A DNA stretch of 64,000 nt, taken from NCBI GenBank assembly GCA_963715675.1, contig OY970265.1, positions 248,001-312,000 of the forward strand, written 5' to 3'. Position 1 is the first letter of the stretch; every line of letters starts with the position of its first letter. The notes beneath the pieces were generated by a model, which had not been told where the DNA came from, made no database searches, and saw only the letters and a list, made by a program, of their open reading frames with translations. Made by a program: the position numbers and the translations under genes. The stretch is from DASVWZ01 sp963715675. Lineage in GTDB: Bacteria; Acidobacteriota; Terriglobia; Terriglobales; Acidobacteriaceae. Positions 41,762 through 50,581 of the stretch are shown here, piece after piece.

Positions 41762-41802
41762 CAACGGCTGCCGTTGACAATCTCCTATATCTTCCTTAGC
41801 AT
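41762..41802 (+). promoter_or_regulatory. Promoter of the HU/IHF gene with a palindrome over the -35
   Basis: TTGACA (41774-41779), 17-base spacer, TAGCAT (41797-41802). A perfect 15-base palindrome CAACGGC-T-GCCGTTG (41762-41776) overlaps the -35 by three bases, which suggests a repressor site. Confidence 0.6.
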
Positions 41803-41847
41803 CAATGACTTGGTGCACTACAAACGACTCGGCCACGGGAGACGCCT

Positions 41848-42117
41848 GTGATCAAGCTGGACATTATCAACGAAGTGGTCAACAAAACCGGAATCACCAA
41901 GACCAAGGCCGAAATGGCCGTCGAAACCGTGTTTGAGAGCATGAAGCGGTCGCTCGCCAAAGGCGACCGCATTGAACTGCGCGGATTCGGCGTGTTCAAC
42001 GTGCGCCCGCGCAAGACCGGAATCGGGCGCAACCCGCGTACCGGCGCGGAGGTTTCGATCCCGCCGGGTAAGGCGGTTCGTTTCAAACCGGGCAAGGAGT
42101 TGCAGTCGATCGACTAG
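41848..42117 (+). CDS. HU/IHF-family DNA-binding protein
   Basis: 89 residues from a GTG with GGGAGA seven bases upstream. LDIINEVVNKTGITKTKAEM and the flexible DNA-binding arm GRNPRTGAEVSIPPGKAVRFKPGKEL, with RIELRGFGVFNVR before it. Nucleoid-associated dimer that bends DNA; the sequence is closer to IHF/HU generally than to one named subunit, so no symbol is given. Confidence 0.95.
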   Translation: MIKLDIINEVVNKTGITKTKAEMAVETVFESMKRSLAKGDRIELRGFGVFNVRPRKTGIGRNPRTGAEVSIPPGKAVRFKPGKELQSID

Positions 42118-42201
42118 TGTGGCGCGGGCCGCTGCCGCGCGGGCGCTGTCGCCCGTTTGTCGCTTGACCCGGCATTACACCACTGTCCCAGCGAAATCCT
42201 G

Positions 42202-43224
42202 ATGTCTGAAATTCTTCCCCCATCCTCCTCGACCACAGACTATTACCGTGCGATGCCGGTCTACGTGGTGCAGCGGCCAAGGAACCGTTTATGGCTTCAT
42301 CTGCTGTTGCTGGCACTGACGGTGTTCACCACCCTGGTGGTGGGCGCGCGCATGGAGTACAACTTCCTGCACGACCAGCCGGCGTTCTCCGTGAACGATG
42401 GCGACGTTCCGCTGTTTCCGCTGCGTTGGAGTTTGGCACGCCCCTCGCGGCTGCTGCTGGGGATTCCCTTTGCCTCCACCCTGATGTTCATCCTGCTGGC
42501 GCATGAAATGGGCCATTATCTCTGCGCTCGCCACTATGGAGTGAACGCCACGCTGCCATTCTTTATCCCGGCGCCGACATTGATTGGCACGCTGGGGGCG
42601 TTTATCCGGATTCGCTCTCCGATCCGTTCCCGCGCGGCGTTATTCGACATTGGGATTGCCGGGCCGATCGCGGGATTTGTGGTTGCGATCGCCGTGCTCT
42701 TTTTCGCGATGCCGTACTCCAAGGTATTGCCGGAGGCCGTTGCAGCCTCGGACATTCAACTGGGATATCCGCTGATTTTCCGGTTCCTATGGCATGTTTT
42801 GCCGCTGCCGCAGTTGAAGGCCGGGACACCTGGCCTCCACGCCATCTATTTTCATCCCACCGCGATCGCGGCTTGGGTCGGCATGTTTGCCACGGCGCTC
42901 AACCTGCTTCCTGGAGGGCAGCTCGATGGAGGGCACATCGTGTTCGCGATTGCGCCCCGCGCCCACAAACTGGTTTCACGGTTGACCATCATTGCCCTGC
43001 TTCCAATGGCTTACTACTTCTGGGCCGGTTGGCTGATCTGGGCAGTCCTGCTGAGGATCAGCGGCATGAGACATCCCATGGTTGCGGAGTGGCCGGGAGT
43101 GACCGGCTTTCGGCGCTGGCTGGCGGTATTTGCCATTTTTATGCTGGTGGTGACCCTGGCGCCTGCTCCTTTCGCCAATAGCTCGATTGTCAAGGTGTGG
43201 CACGAACTCCGATCTGGACAATAG
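42202..43224 (+). CDS. Site-2 protease family membrane metalloprotease (M50)
   Basis: 340 residues from MSEILPPSSS. About six membrane helices; zinc motif HEMGH at 101-105 in FILLAHEMGHYLCARHYG, and the third ligand in NLLPGGQLDGGHIVFAIAP. A GAFIRIRSPIRSRAALFDIGIAGPIAGF stretch is typical of the S2P group seen in plants (EGY) and many bacteria. Predicted intramembrane proteolysis; the substrate is unknown. Confidence 0.92.
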   Translation: MSEILPPSSSTTDYYRAMPVYVVQRPRNRLWLHLLLLALTVFTTLVVGARMEYNFLHDQPAFSVNDGDVPLFPLRWSLARPSRLLLGIPFASTLMFILLAHEMGHYLCARHYGVNATLPFFIPAPTLIGTLGAFIRIRSPIRSRAALFDIGIAGPIAGFVVAIAVLFFAMPYSKVLPEAVAASDIQLGYPLIFRFLWHVLPLPQLKAGTPGLHAIYFHPTAIAAWVGMFATALNLLPGGQLDGGHIVFAIAPRAHKLVSRLTIIALLPMAYYFWAGWLIWAVLLRISGMRHPMVAEWPGVTGFRRWLAVFAIFMLVVTLAPAPFANSSIVKVWHELRSGQ

Positions 43225-43386
43225 ACGGCGCTCGATTCTCCGCGAATGCAACCCTTGCGGCCCTGACTGCCCGACCACTGCAATCGCGCTAACCGTAGGC
43301 GCTGCAACCCGTCCAAGGAGTGGGTTGTCACCGACTCTCCGTGCCTCGGGGTGAGCGAAATAGTTGAGCCGGGGTGAGCCGAACCG

Positions 43387-44634
43387 ATGCGGACCGTGCT
43401 GGACATCTTCGTGCAGATATTCCGCACCCTGTGGGCACACAAGCTGCGCTCATTTCTCACCATGTTCGGCATCGCCTGGGGCGTGGGCTCGCTGCTGCTG
43501 CTGGTCGGTCTGGGAGAAGGTTTCCGTTCCGGCAACAAGCGCGGACTCAATGAGTACGGCGAAAATATCATGTTCCTCTATCCCGGCCGGGCACCCCAGG
43601 TACAGGGCAACATGAGTTCGGCGCGCTACTATCACCTCACCTACCGGGATTTCGCCGACATCCGCAGGGAAGCGCCGCACGTTCGCGAGGCCGTTCCAGT
43701 ACTTCTGCGCAATGACGTGCATGCCGTCAGCGAGTTCGCCAACGCCAACGGAGAAATTTGCGGCGTAGAAACCCAGTACAACGGAATCCGGTATCTGCCT
43801 CTGAAGCAGGGCCGCTGGCTCAATGATCTGGATGACACGCAGAGACGCAATGTGATCGTACTGGGCGACGAGATGACCAAGAACCTGTTTCCCGGACGCC
43901 CCGCAGTGGGCGCGACCATTTTGCTGAACGGCATCAGCTTTGAGGTGATCGGCACCGTGAAACGAGTGGGGCGAGGCGATGATAACTCCACCAATATGCG
44001 TGGCTACATCCCTTATCAGGTGATGAACACGTATTTCCGGATCAAAGATGAGGATGAGCCAAACGCAATTTCTCTCATCAATTACCAGCCGCGCGTCGCC
44101 GCCGAGCACAAACTGGCCCTTGAGGAGGCACATAAGATTGTCGCTCGCAATCACGGTTTCGACTATCACGACGCAGACGCCTTCGAGGGCTGGGACACGG
44201 TGCAGCAGGCGGAAATGATGGGCATGATTTTCGACGCTATGAACCTGTTCCTCGGAACCGTTGGACTGGTTACGCTGGCGCTGGGCGCGATCGGCGTGAT
44301 CAACATCATGCTGGTCGCAGTAAGCGAACGCACCCGGGAGATCGGACTGCGCAAAGCTCTGGGCGCCACCAATCGCAGCATTCTGTTTCAGTTCTTCATG
44401 GAAGGGATCCTTTTGACGTTGTTCAGCGGATTGATCGGCATGGCCCTTGCCAGTGGTCTGATGGCGGCTCTAGGTACCCTGCAAGGCCCGGAAGGCTTCG
44501 ATCCTCCCAAACTGGTACCTTCGACCGCAGTCCTGGCGATCTCCTGTTTGATGCTTGCCGGAATCGTAGCCGGACTTTATCCGGCTCGCAAAGCCGCCAT
44601 GCTGCAGCCGGTGGAAGCCCTGCGGCAGGAATAA
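43387..44634 (+). CDS. MacB/FtsX-type ABC transporter permease
   Basis: 415 residues. N-terminal helix (KLRSFLTMFGIAWGVGSLLLLVGLGEGF), a large MacB periplasmic domain (VIVLGDEMTKNLFPGRPAVGATILLNGISFEVIGTV), and three C-terminal helices with INIMLVAVSERTREIGLRKALGATNRSI. Four bases before the next permease gene. No ATP-binding subunit is encoded nearby, so the complex must recruit one from elsewhere or act in another way. Confidence 0.92.
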   Translation: MRTVLDIFVQIFRTLWAHKLRSFLTMFGIAWGVGSLLLLVGLGEGFRSGNKRGLNEYGENIMFLYPGRAPQVQGNMSSARYYHLTYRDFADIRREAPHVREAVPVLLRNDVHAVSEFANANGEICGVETQYNGIRYLPLKQGRWLNDLDDTQRRNVIVLGDEMTKNLFPGRPAVGATILLNGISFEVIGTVKRVGRGDDNSTNMRGYIPYQVMNTYFRIKDEDEPNAISLINYQPRVAAEHKLALEEAHKIVARNHGFDYHDADAFEGWDTVQQAEMMGMIFDAMNLFLGTVGLVTLALGAIGVINIMLVAVSERTREIGLRKALGATNRSILFQFFMEGILLTLFSGLIGMALASGLMAALGTLQGPEGFDPPKLVPSTAVLAISCLMLAGIVAGLYPARKAAMLQPVEALRQE

Positions 44635-44637
44635 GCA

Positions 44638-45879
44638 ATGCTCAAGGATTTACTCAGCGAAGCTTACGGAGCCATGCAGCACAACCGGCGCCGCACCGCG
44701 CTCACCATGCTGGGCATGGCGTGGGGCATCGCTACGGTGGTAATGCTGCTGGCCTACGGGAACGGCTTCGGCCACGCTTGCGCCAACATCTTCGCCAACT
44801 TCGGCACCAAGCTGATGATCCTCGTGCCCCAACGCAGTTCCATGCAGGCGGGTGGCCAGAAAGCCGGTACGCAGATTCGCTTTACGCTCGACGACCTCGA
44901 TACCCTGACCAGTAATATTCCCCAGATCACCCACATCACGCCGGAAGTCGGAAAGCAGTCGAACATTCAATATGAAACGCGAACCTACGTTTTCCAGGTC
45001 ACGGGAGAATATCCGAACTCCGAATCCGTTCGCGCGCTGACCGTCGCTCAGGGGCGCTACTACAACATGGAGGACCAGATGCAGCGTGCCCACGTGGCCG
45101 TGCTCGGGTCCGAGGCCAAGGAGAAGTTGTTCTCCGGGCGGCAGGCGCTGCACGAATACGTTCGCATTGACGGCCTTAGTTTCGAAGTCATCGGTGTTCT
45201 GCACCCCAAAATGCAGGCCGGAGATGACAACATCAATCGCGTGATCTACATCCCCTTCACCACCATGGGCGACCTCAAGGACATTCATTACCTTGACTCC
45301 ATCTGGTTCAATTACGAGACCACAGAGTATCTGCGGCTGGAGCAGTCGGTGCGATACGTGCTGGCGATGCAGCACAAGTTCAATCCCGCCGACCGCCGCG
45401 CGCTGCTGGTCTTTAATCTGATGGAACAAGTCCACGCGTTTGAAGTAATCACTTTGGGTTTGAAGGTCCTGCTGGCCTTCATTGGCACGCTCACCCTGGG
45501 GATCGGCGGAGTTGGCCTGATGAACATCATGCTGGTGTCGGTGTCCCAGCGTACCCGCGAAATTGGCATGGAGAAATCGCTGGGCGCGCGCAGCCGCGAC
45601 ATCTTCGTGCAGTTCCTGGCGGAGGCGCTGACCATCACTTTCATGGGCGGCGCGCTGGGCGTCATCTTGGCGTATGTGGTCGCGCTTACCGTGGGAAGAC
45701 TCACGCTCTACAGCGCCATCGCCAAGAATGCGTCGGCTGGCGATATCCGCTTGGTGATCGATCCTACGACGTTGGTTGTAGCCACGGTGATTCTCGCGGT
45801 AGTGGGACTGGTGAGCGGGATGCTGCCCGCGATCCGCGCCTCGAGGCTCGACCCGATCGAAGCGCTCCGCTATGAGTAA
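44638..45879 (+). CDS. MacB/FtsX-type ABC transporter permease
   Basis: 413 residues, same layout as the gene before it: RRTALTMLGMAWGIATVVMLLAYGNGF, the periplasmic MacB domain (VAVLGSEAKEKLFSGRQALHEYVRIDGLSFEVIGVL) and the C-terminal FtsX domain (NIMLVSVSQRTREIGMEKSLGARSRDI; ... PAIRASRLDPIEALRYE). The two proteins probably form a heterodimer for lipid, lipoprotein or peptide export. A gene-free stretch follows before kor. Confidence 0.92.
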   Translation: MLKDLLSEAYGAMQHNRRRTALTMLGMAWGIATVVMLLAYGNGFGHACANIFANFGTKLMILVPQRSSMQAGGQKAGTQIRFTLDDLDTLTSNIPQITHITPEVGKQSNIQYETRTYVFQVTGEYPNSESVRALTVAQGRYYNMEDQMQRAHVAVLGSEAKEKLFSGRQALHEYVRIDGLSFEVIGVLHPKMQAGDDNINRVIYIPFTTMGDLKDIHYLDSIWFNYETTEYLRLEQSVRYVLAMQHKFNPADRRALLVFNLMEQVHAFEVITLGLKVLLAFIGTLTLGIGGVGLMNIMLVSVSQRTREIGMEKSLGARSRDIFVQFLAEALTITFMGGALGVILAYVVALTVGRLTLYSAIAKNASAGDIRLVIDPTTLVVATVILAVVGLVSGMLPAIRASRLDPIEALRYE

Positions 45880-46048
45880 ACCTTGGAGTCTGAGAGCGGT
45901 ACCCAGTGAGCGCCGGTGGACGCAGCGGGCGGTGATGGGCATGGAGAGCCAACTTGGAAAGCTCGCCGGGGTCATGGCTAGCCGAGGCGGGAAATAGACG
46001 CTCTCCCTCCATGGAGCGACACCCCCAGTGCCCCATCTCACATAGCCT

Positions 46049-46064
46049 TGTGACACGCGTCACA
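46049..46064 (+). promoter_or_regulatory. Perfect CRP/FNR-type site upstream of kor
   Basis: TGTGA-CACGCG-TCACA matches the CRP consensus TGTGA-N6-TCACA exactly. Its centre, 46056.5, is about 42 bases before the start predicted from the CATAAT -10 at 46087-46092, a class II activator position. A regulator of the CRP/FNR family is therefore likely; no such gene is in the window. Confidence 0.7.
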
Positions 46065-46086
46065 CCATTTCCGTGACCCGCCGTCC

Positions 46087-46092
46087 CATAAT
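46087..46092 (+). promoter_or_regulatory. Predicted -10 of korDABC
   Basis: CATAAT, with no good -35, as expected for a promoter that needs an activator bound over the -35. Confidence 0.5.
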
Positions 46093-46139
46093 CAAACTTC
46101 GTTTTGGGCAAGTAATACTTCTTCCAACGTGGGGGTTTC

Positions 46140-46373
46140 GTGCCAAAAGGACATGTTTCCATTGTGGTGGAGCGCTGCAAGGCCTGCGGTTTCTGTGTGG
46201 AGTTCTGTCCCACCAAGGTCTTGGCGCTCTCCTCTGCTTTCAACGCGAAGGGGTATCACCCGCCGCATGTCGTGCATCCGGAGAAATGCAGCGGTTGTGA
46301 TCTGTGCGGCATGTACTGCCCGGACTTCGCAATTTACGGGATCAAGAACTCGGCAGCCGGAGGTGAGAAATGA
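46140..46373 (+). CDS. korD: 2-oxoacid:ferredoxin oxidoreductase, ferredoxin-like subunit
   Basis: 77 residues from a GTG. Two 4Fe-4S sites are visible: CKACGFCVEFCP and CSGCDLCGMYCP. Small delta subunit that moves electrons from the TPP subunit to ferredoxin. Its stop overlaps the start of korA by 4 bases (ATGA at 46370). Confidence 0.93.
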   Translation: MPKGHVSIVVERCKACGFCVEFCPTKVLALSSAFNAKGYHPPHVVHPEKCSGCDLCGMYCPDFAIYGIKNSAAGGEK

Positions 46374-47527
46374 AAGCTGATCCACGCGGGGTTTTGACCG
46401 GGATCCACTTCATGGACGGCGACCACGCCTGCTGCGAAGGCGCCCTGGCTGCCGGCGCCCGCTTTGCTGCCGGTTACCCCATTACTCCTTCCACGGAAGT
46501 TGTCGAGCGTTTCGCCGCCCGGGTACCAACCGTGGGCGGATGCTTCATCCAGATGGAAGACGAATTGGCCGCCTCCATCACTTTGCAAGGCGGGGTATGG
46601 GCTGGCGCAAAGGCGTTCACCGTGACTTCCGGGCCGGGCTTTTCGCTGATGATGGAGCACATCGGCTACGCGGCCATGACCGAGACGCCGTGCGTGTTCG
46701 TGGATGTGCAGCGCGGCGGTCCGTCCACCGGTTTGCCCACGCTGCCCGCACAAGCGGACATGATGCAGGCGCGCTGGGGTTCGCATGGCGACTACGAAAT
46801 CATTGCCCTGTGTCCCAACTCTCCCCAGGAATGCTTCGACCTGACAATCAAGGCGTTCAACCTGGCCGAGGAATTCCGCGTTCCGGTGATGTTCATGATG
46901 GATGAAGTCGTCGGCCACATGACGGAAAAGGTAGTGATTCCCCCAGCCGACGAAATTGAGGTTGTCCCCCGCAAGCATACGCACAAGTCCGTCGAGGACT
47001 ACCTTCCCTACGGCACGAACGGCGACATGGTGCCGGAGATGGCACACGCCGGCGACGGCTACCACTTTCACGTTACCGGATTGACCCACGATGAGCGCGG
47101 CTATCCGAACATGACTCCCCAGATCCAGGACAAGCTGGTGCGCAGGCTGCAGAACAAGATCCGCGTTGCGGCAGACCGCATCGCCATGTTTGAGGAAGAT
47201 CACCTCGACGATGCTGACGTAGTGGTCGTCTCCTACGGAATCACGTCGCGGGTTGCACAACGCGCCATCGACCTGGCCCGCTCCCAGGGACTGCGGGTTG
47301 GAAAACTGCGGCTGATCACGGCCTGGCCCTTCCCCGAGAAAAAAATTGCAGAGCTGGCGTCGCACGTGAAAGCGTTCGTCGTGCCCGAACTCAACCTCGG
47401 CCAGATGGTGCGCGAAGTCGACCGCGCCGCCGGCGGTAAGGCCAAAACCTTTCTGGTGCCGCATGCCGGCGGCGGCGTGCACGATCCCAAGGACATTCTG
47501 AAGACCATCGTGGAGGCAAGCCGATGA
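46370..47527 (+). CDS. korA: 2-oxoacid:ferredoxin oxidoreductase, alpha subunit
   Basis: 385 residues. Pyrimidine and transketolase-II-like domains: EGALAAGARFAAGYPITPSTEVVE, QMEDELAASITLQGGVWAGAKAFTVTSGPGFSLM, PSTGLPTLPAQADMMQARWG and the C-terminal VVSYGITSRVAQRAIDLARS. The separate alpha/beta/gamma/delta set fits 2-oxoglutarate synthase (KorABCD), though other 2-oxoacids are not excluded. Translationally coupled to korB by ATGA. Confidence 0.94.
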   Translation: MKADPRGVLTGIHFMDGDHACCEGALAAGARFAAGYPITPSTEVVERFAARVPTVGGCFIQMEDELAASITLQGGVWAGAKAFTVTSGPGFSLMMEHIGYAAMTETPCVFVDVQRGGPSTGLPTLPAQADMMQARWGSHGDYEIIALCPNSPQECFDLTIKAFNLAEEFRVPVMFMMDEVVGHMTEKVVIPPADEIEVVPRKHTHKSVEDYLPYGTNGDMVPEMAHAGDGYHFHVTGLTHDERGYPNMTPQIQDKLVRRLQNKIRVAADRIAMFEEDHLDDADVVVVSYGITSRVAQRAIDLARSQGLRVGKLRLITAWPFPEKKIAELASHVKAFVVPELNLGQMVREVDRAAGGKAKTFLVPHAGGGVHDPKDILKTIVEASR

Positions 47528-48396
47528 GCGACTCTCTCAACATCATCAACCCGGTCGAGCCGTTTCTGCGCACTGACCGCATGCCCCACATCTGGTGCCC
47601 CGGATGCGGCATCGGGACCACCGTGAATTGCTTTGCGCGGGCCTTGATCGAATCAAAGATCGACCTGCAATCACTGGCGCTGGTCTCCGGCATCGGCTGC
47701 ACCGGGCGAGTGGCAGGATATGTGAAGCTGGATTCTTTCCACACCACGCATGGCCGCGCCATTCCTCTCGCCACCGGACTGAAGCTGGCGAACCCCAAGC
47801 TGAATGTCGTGGTCTACTCGGGCGACGGCGATCTGTCCGCCATCGGCGGCAATCATCTGATTCATGCCGCCCGGCGCAACATCGACCTGAAGGTGATTTG
47901 CGTCAACAACCTGATCTATGCCATGACGGGCGGGCAGACCGCGCCGACGACTCCCGGCCATGCGACGACTTCGACCAACCCTTACGGCACCTTCGAACCC
48001 GCGTTCAATCTGCCACATCTGGTCGACGCCGCGGGCGCCGTATATATTGCCCGCTGGACTACCTTCCACGTCCGCCAACTGGCGCGCTCCATTGCAGAGG
48101 CATTCCAGAAAAAGGGCTTCTCGTTCATCGAGGTCATTTCTCCCTGCCCCACGCTGTACCAGCGCCGCAACAAGATGGGCGACGGCCTGGACACCATGAA
48201 GTTCTACAAGGAGAAGAGCAAGGTCAAGAACGGCGCGCCGACGGGAGAAGTCGGCCTCACCTTGGACGGCGAGATCGCGGTGGGCAAATTCGTAGATCGC
48301 GACCGGCCCGATTATCAAACCATGATGCGGGCTCAGTATGTGGAATCGCTCGGCGAGCGCTTTGTCGAGGAACCGGAGATGACGGTATGCAGCTAA
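47524..48396 (+). CDS. korB: 2-oxoacid:ferredoxin oxidoreductase, beta (TPP) subunit
   Basis: 290 residues. The TPP-binding signature is present: WCPGCGIG near the start and GDGDLSAIGGNHLIHAARRN ... VNNLIYAMTGGQTAPTT. Binds thiamine diphosphate and carries out decarboxylation to acyl-CoA with reduced ferredoxin. Overlaps korC by 10 bases. Confidence 0.94.
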   Translation: MSDSLNIINPVEPFLRTDRMPHIWCPGCGIGTTVNCFARALIESKIDLQSLALVSGIGCTGRVAGYVKLDSFHTTHGRAIPLATGLKLANPKLNVVVYSGDGDLSAIGGNHLIHAARRNIDLKVICVNNLIYAMTGGQTAPTTPGHATTSTNPYGTFEPAFNLPHLVDAAGAVYIARWTTFHVRQLARSIAEAFQKKGFSFIEVISPCPTLYQRRNKMGDGLDTMKFYKEKSKVKNGAPTGEVGLTLDGEIAVGKFVDRDRPDYQTMMRAQYVESLGERFVEEPEMTVCS

Positions 48397-48980
48397 CCGA
48401 AGTTCGTATCGCGGGATTTGGCGGCCAGGGCGTGATCCTTTCGGCCGTGATTCTGGGCAAGGCGGCTTCCATTTATCAGAACGGGTTTGCCACGATGACC
48501 CAGAACTTTGGCCCGGAGGCCCGGGGTGGCGCCTGCAGCGCGCAACTGATTCTGTCCGGGTCCCCCGTGCTCTATCCCTATGTTCCGCACCCGGACATTC
48601 TGGTTGTCATGTCGCAGGAGGCTTACCTTCGCTTCGTCCCGGAGCTGAAGGATGGCGGCATGTTGATCGTGGAAGAGGACCTGGTGCGGGTCTCGGAGAT
48701 CAAAGAGGGCGTGAAAGTGTTTGCCATTCCGGCTACCCGCATCGCCGAGGAACTCGGCAAGCGCATGGTGCTGAACTCCGTGATGGTCGGTTTTTTCACC
48801 GCGGTGACCCAGGTGCTGGAACCGGAAGCGGTGCGCAAAGCGGTGGCCGACTCGGTGCCGTCAAGCTTCCGCGAACTGAATCTCAAGGCCTTTGAAAAGG
48901 GATTCGACTACGGTTCAAAGCTGGAAGCTGTGAAGCCGGAGCTCGACGCAGTTTACTCAGCCTGGCGAGGGCCCATGTAG
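48387..48980 (+). CDS. korC: 2-oxoacid:ferredoxin oxidoreductase, gamma subunit
   Basis: 197 residues from MQLTEVRIAGFGGQGVILSA, overlapping korB by 10 bases. POR_gamma domain: NFGPEARGGACSAQLILS and GMLIVEEDLV, ending with FEKGFDYGSKLEAV. It completes the four-subunit oxidoreductase; the reaction links the TCA cycle to ferredoxin and can run in the CO2-fixing direction, which this sequence cannot decide. Confidence 0.92.
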   Translation: MQLTEVRIAGFGGQGVILSAVILGKAASIYQNGFATMTQNFGPEARGGACSAQLILSGSPVLYPYVPHPDILVVMSQEAYLRFVPELKDGGMLIVEEDLVRVSEIKEGVKVFAIPATRIAEELGKRMVLNSVMVGFFTAVTQVLEPEAVRKAVADSVPSSFRELNLKAFEKGFDYGSKLEAVKPELDAVYSAWRGPM

Positions 48981-49183
48981 CCTGTTGGCAGACTGTGTTT
49001 CGTGAGCCACGATCCCGCTGGGGAAGGGCACCGTCGCAACCCTGCGTCCAATCGGCTTACGGCACTGCCGTCCGATCTCACCTTGTCCGCATTGCACGAA
49101 CGTAATGTCGCATGGCGGGCGCCCCGGCGATACTATTCTCACAGCCGATTCATTTCCGCAGGCCCATGTAGGGAGGACATCCT

Positions 49184-49687
49184 ATGCGTCACGCGTCCCA
49201 AACCGCGATTGTTTCTGTCGTCTTGATGTTTCTCGCGGCGGCGGGCCAGGCCCAATCCCTGGGGGATGTGGCCCGCGAGCAGCGCCAGAAACAACAGGCC
49301 AAACCAGCGCCCGCCAAGGTGGTCACCAACGAGGACATTCCTGAACATTCGGAGTCAGCAGACAGCGGAACTGGACAACATCCGGGTGCTTCGCCGGCTG
49401 CGTCCTACAACGCCAAGAAAACGGCGGAACAGTGGAAGGCCGAGATTTTGCGGCAGAAGAGTTTGGTGGCATCCATCCAAGATCAGATTGACCGGCTGAA
49501 TTCTTCGATCCACTTTACCGGTCCCACTTGCATACGGAATTGTGTGGAGCACAATCAGCGCCAGCTCGATAAGCAGGACGAGGCTAAGCACCTGCAGGAT
49601 CAACTGGAAGAACAGAAGAAGAAGCTGGCCGATCTGCAGGAAGGCGCTCGTCAAGATGGCTACGGCGGGACCGTCTCCGACCCTTAA
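49184..49687 (+). CDS. Secreted coiled-coil protein
   Basis: 167 residues. Signal peptide MRHASQTAIVSVVLMFLAAAGQAQ. The mature part starts SLGDVAREQRQKQQAK, a motif seen in many small secreted acidobacterial proteins, and ends in a long coiled coil (AEQWKAEILRQKSLVASIQD, LDKQDEAKHLQDQLEEQKKK). A Cys pair lies in GPTCIRNCVEHN. GGGAGGA lies before the ATG. The function is unknown; structural envelope role suggested by the shape. Confidence 0.85.
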   Translation: MRHASQTAIVSVVLMFLAAAGQAQSLGDVAREQRQKQQAKPAPAKVVTNEDIPEHSESADSGTGQHPGASPAASYNAKKTAEQWKAEILRQKSLVASIQDQIDRLNSSIHFTGPTCIRNCVEHNQRQLDKQDEAKHLQDQLEEQKKKLADLQEGARQDGYGGTVSDP

Positions 49688-49729
49688 TAGCGCGTTCGGA
49701 TACCCTTCACACTAAAATGCGGCAACGCT

Positions 49730-50566
49730 CTACCGTACGAGCGCGCCTCCGAGCCCGTACTTCCGCAGGAATCCCGCGGCACTCGCCGTGCTCGTTCCGA
49801 ACGACAGCCCGCGAAACTTGCCGGTTCCGGCCAGCGTAACCAGGCCGATCACTTCGCCATCTTCGTTCACCATGGGACTTCCGCTCATGCCTTCGTGAGT
49901 AGGCGCACCCACCGCAAGCTCACAGTAGCAGCCCTCCGGGGTCCGGTATATTTGCGCGGACAGTAGTGTGCCTTGCGCCATGGTGGGAAACCAGCCCCAT
50001 CCGGTAAACCCGGTGATGGTGGCGATGGAGCCGGGTTTCCAGCCTCGGGTCTGAATTCTGGCCACGCGTACAAAGCTCCAGTCGCGTAGCGTGTCGAGGG
50101 GCTTGATATGGCATGCGGCGATGTCCAGGAGGCGGTCGGCAGAACATTGTTGGACGCTGAAGGTATAGAACTTCGAGGCGCGACTCCATTCGTCATTCGG
50201 CACCAGCACCGTCAAAGTGCAATCCAGTTTGGCTTCCAGAATGACGTGGGCCGCGGTCAGAATGATGCCGCTGGCATCAACGATGACCCCCGTGCCTCGC
50301 GCTTTCGTACGCGCCGCCAACTGATTTTCGGTACACAGAATGGGCACGGCAAAGCGCGCCGCGGGCGGCATCTGAACCGCACTGGAACGTGCAGCCGCGG
50401 CCAGGCACACCAAGGCCAGCGACAGGATCACGGAGACGTTCGGCGTCCACCGCAAGCGCACCCACCGATCGAAACACAGTTGCAGTGTAACCCCGTAGAC
50501 GGGAGAGGGGCCAATCATGCAAATTGGCGGAAACCCATCGGCGCCCGCAGACATTCTTGCCACCAC
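49730..50566 (-). CDS. Trypsin-like serine protease
   Basis: 278 residues, though the start is uncertain (ATG about 16 codons later is possible). After a hydrophobic segment (VSVILSLALVCLAAAA), the catalytic triad is visible: His in ILTAAHVI, Asp in RLLDIAACHI, and Ser in EGMSGSPMVNEDG. This is the S1/HtrA-like fold without a PDZ domain, probably periplasmic. Four Cys may form disulfides. Confidence 0.85.
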   Translation of the reverse strand: MVARMSAGADGFPPICMIGPSPVYGVTLQLCFDRWVRLRWTPNVSVILSLALVCLAAAARSSAVQMPPAARFAVPILCTENQLAARTKARGTGVIVDASGIILTAAHVILEAKLDCTLTVLVPNDEWSRASKFYTFSVQQCSADRLLDIAACHIKPLDTLRDWSFVRVARIQTRGWKPGSIATITGFTGWGWFPTMAQGTLLSAQIYRTPEGCYCELAVGAPTHEGMSGSPMVNEDGEVIGLVTLAGTGKFRGLSFGTSTASAAGFLRKYGLGGALVR

Positions 50567-50581
50567 GCCTTCTTGACCGGG

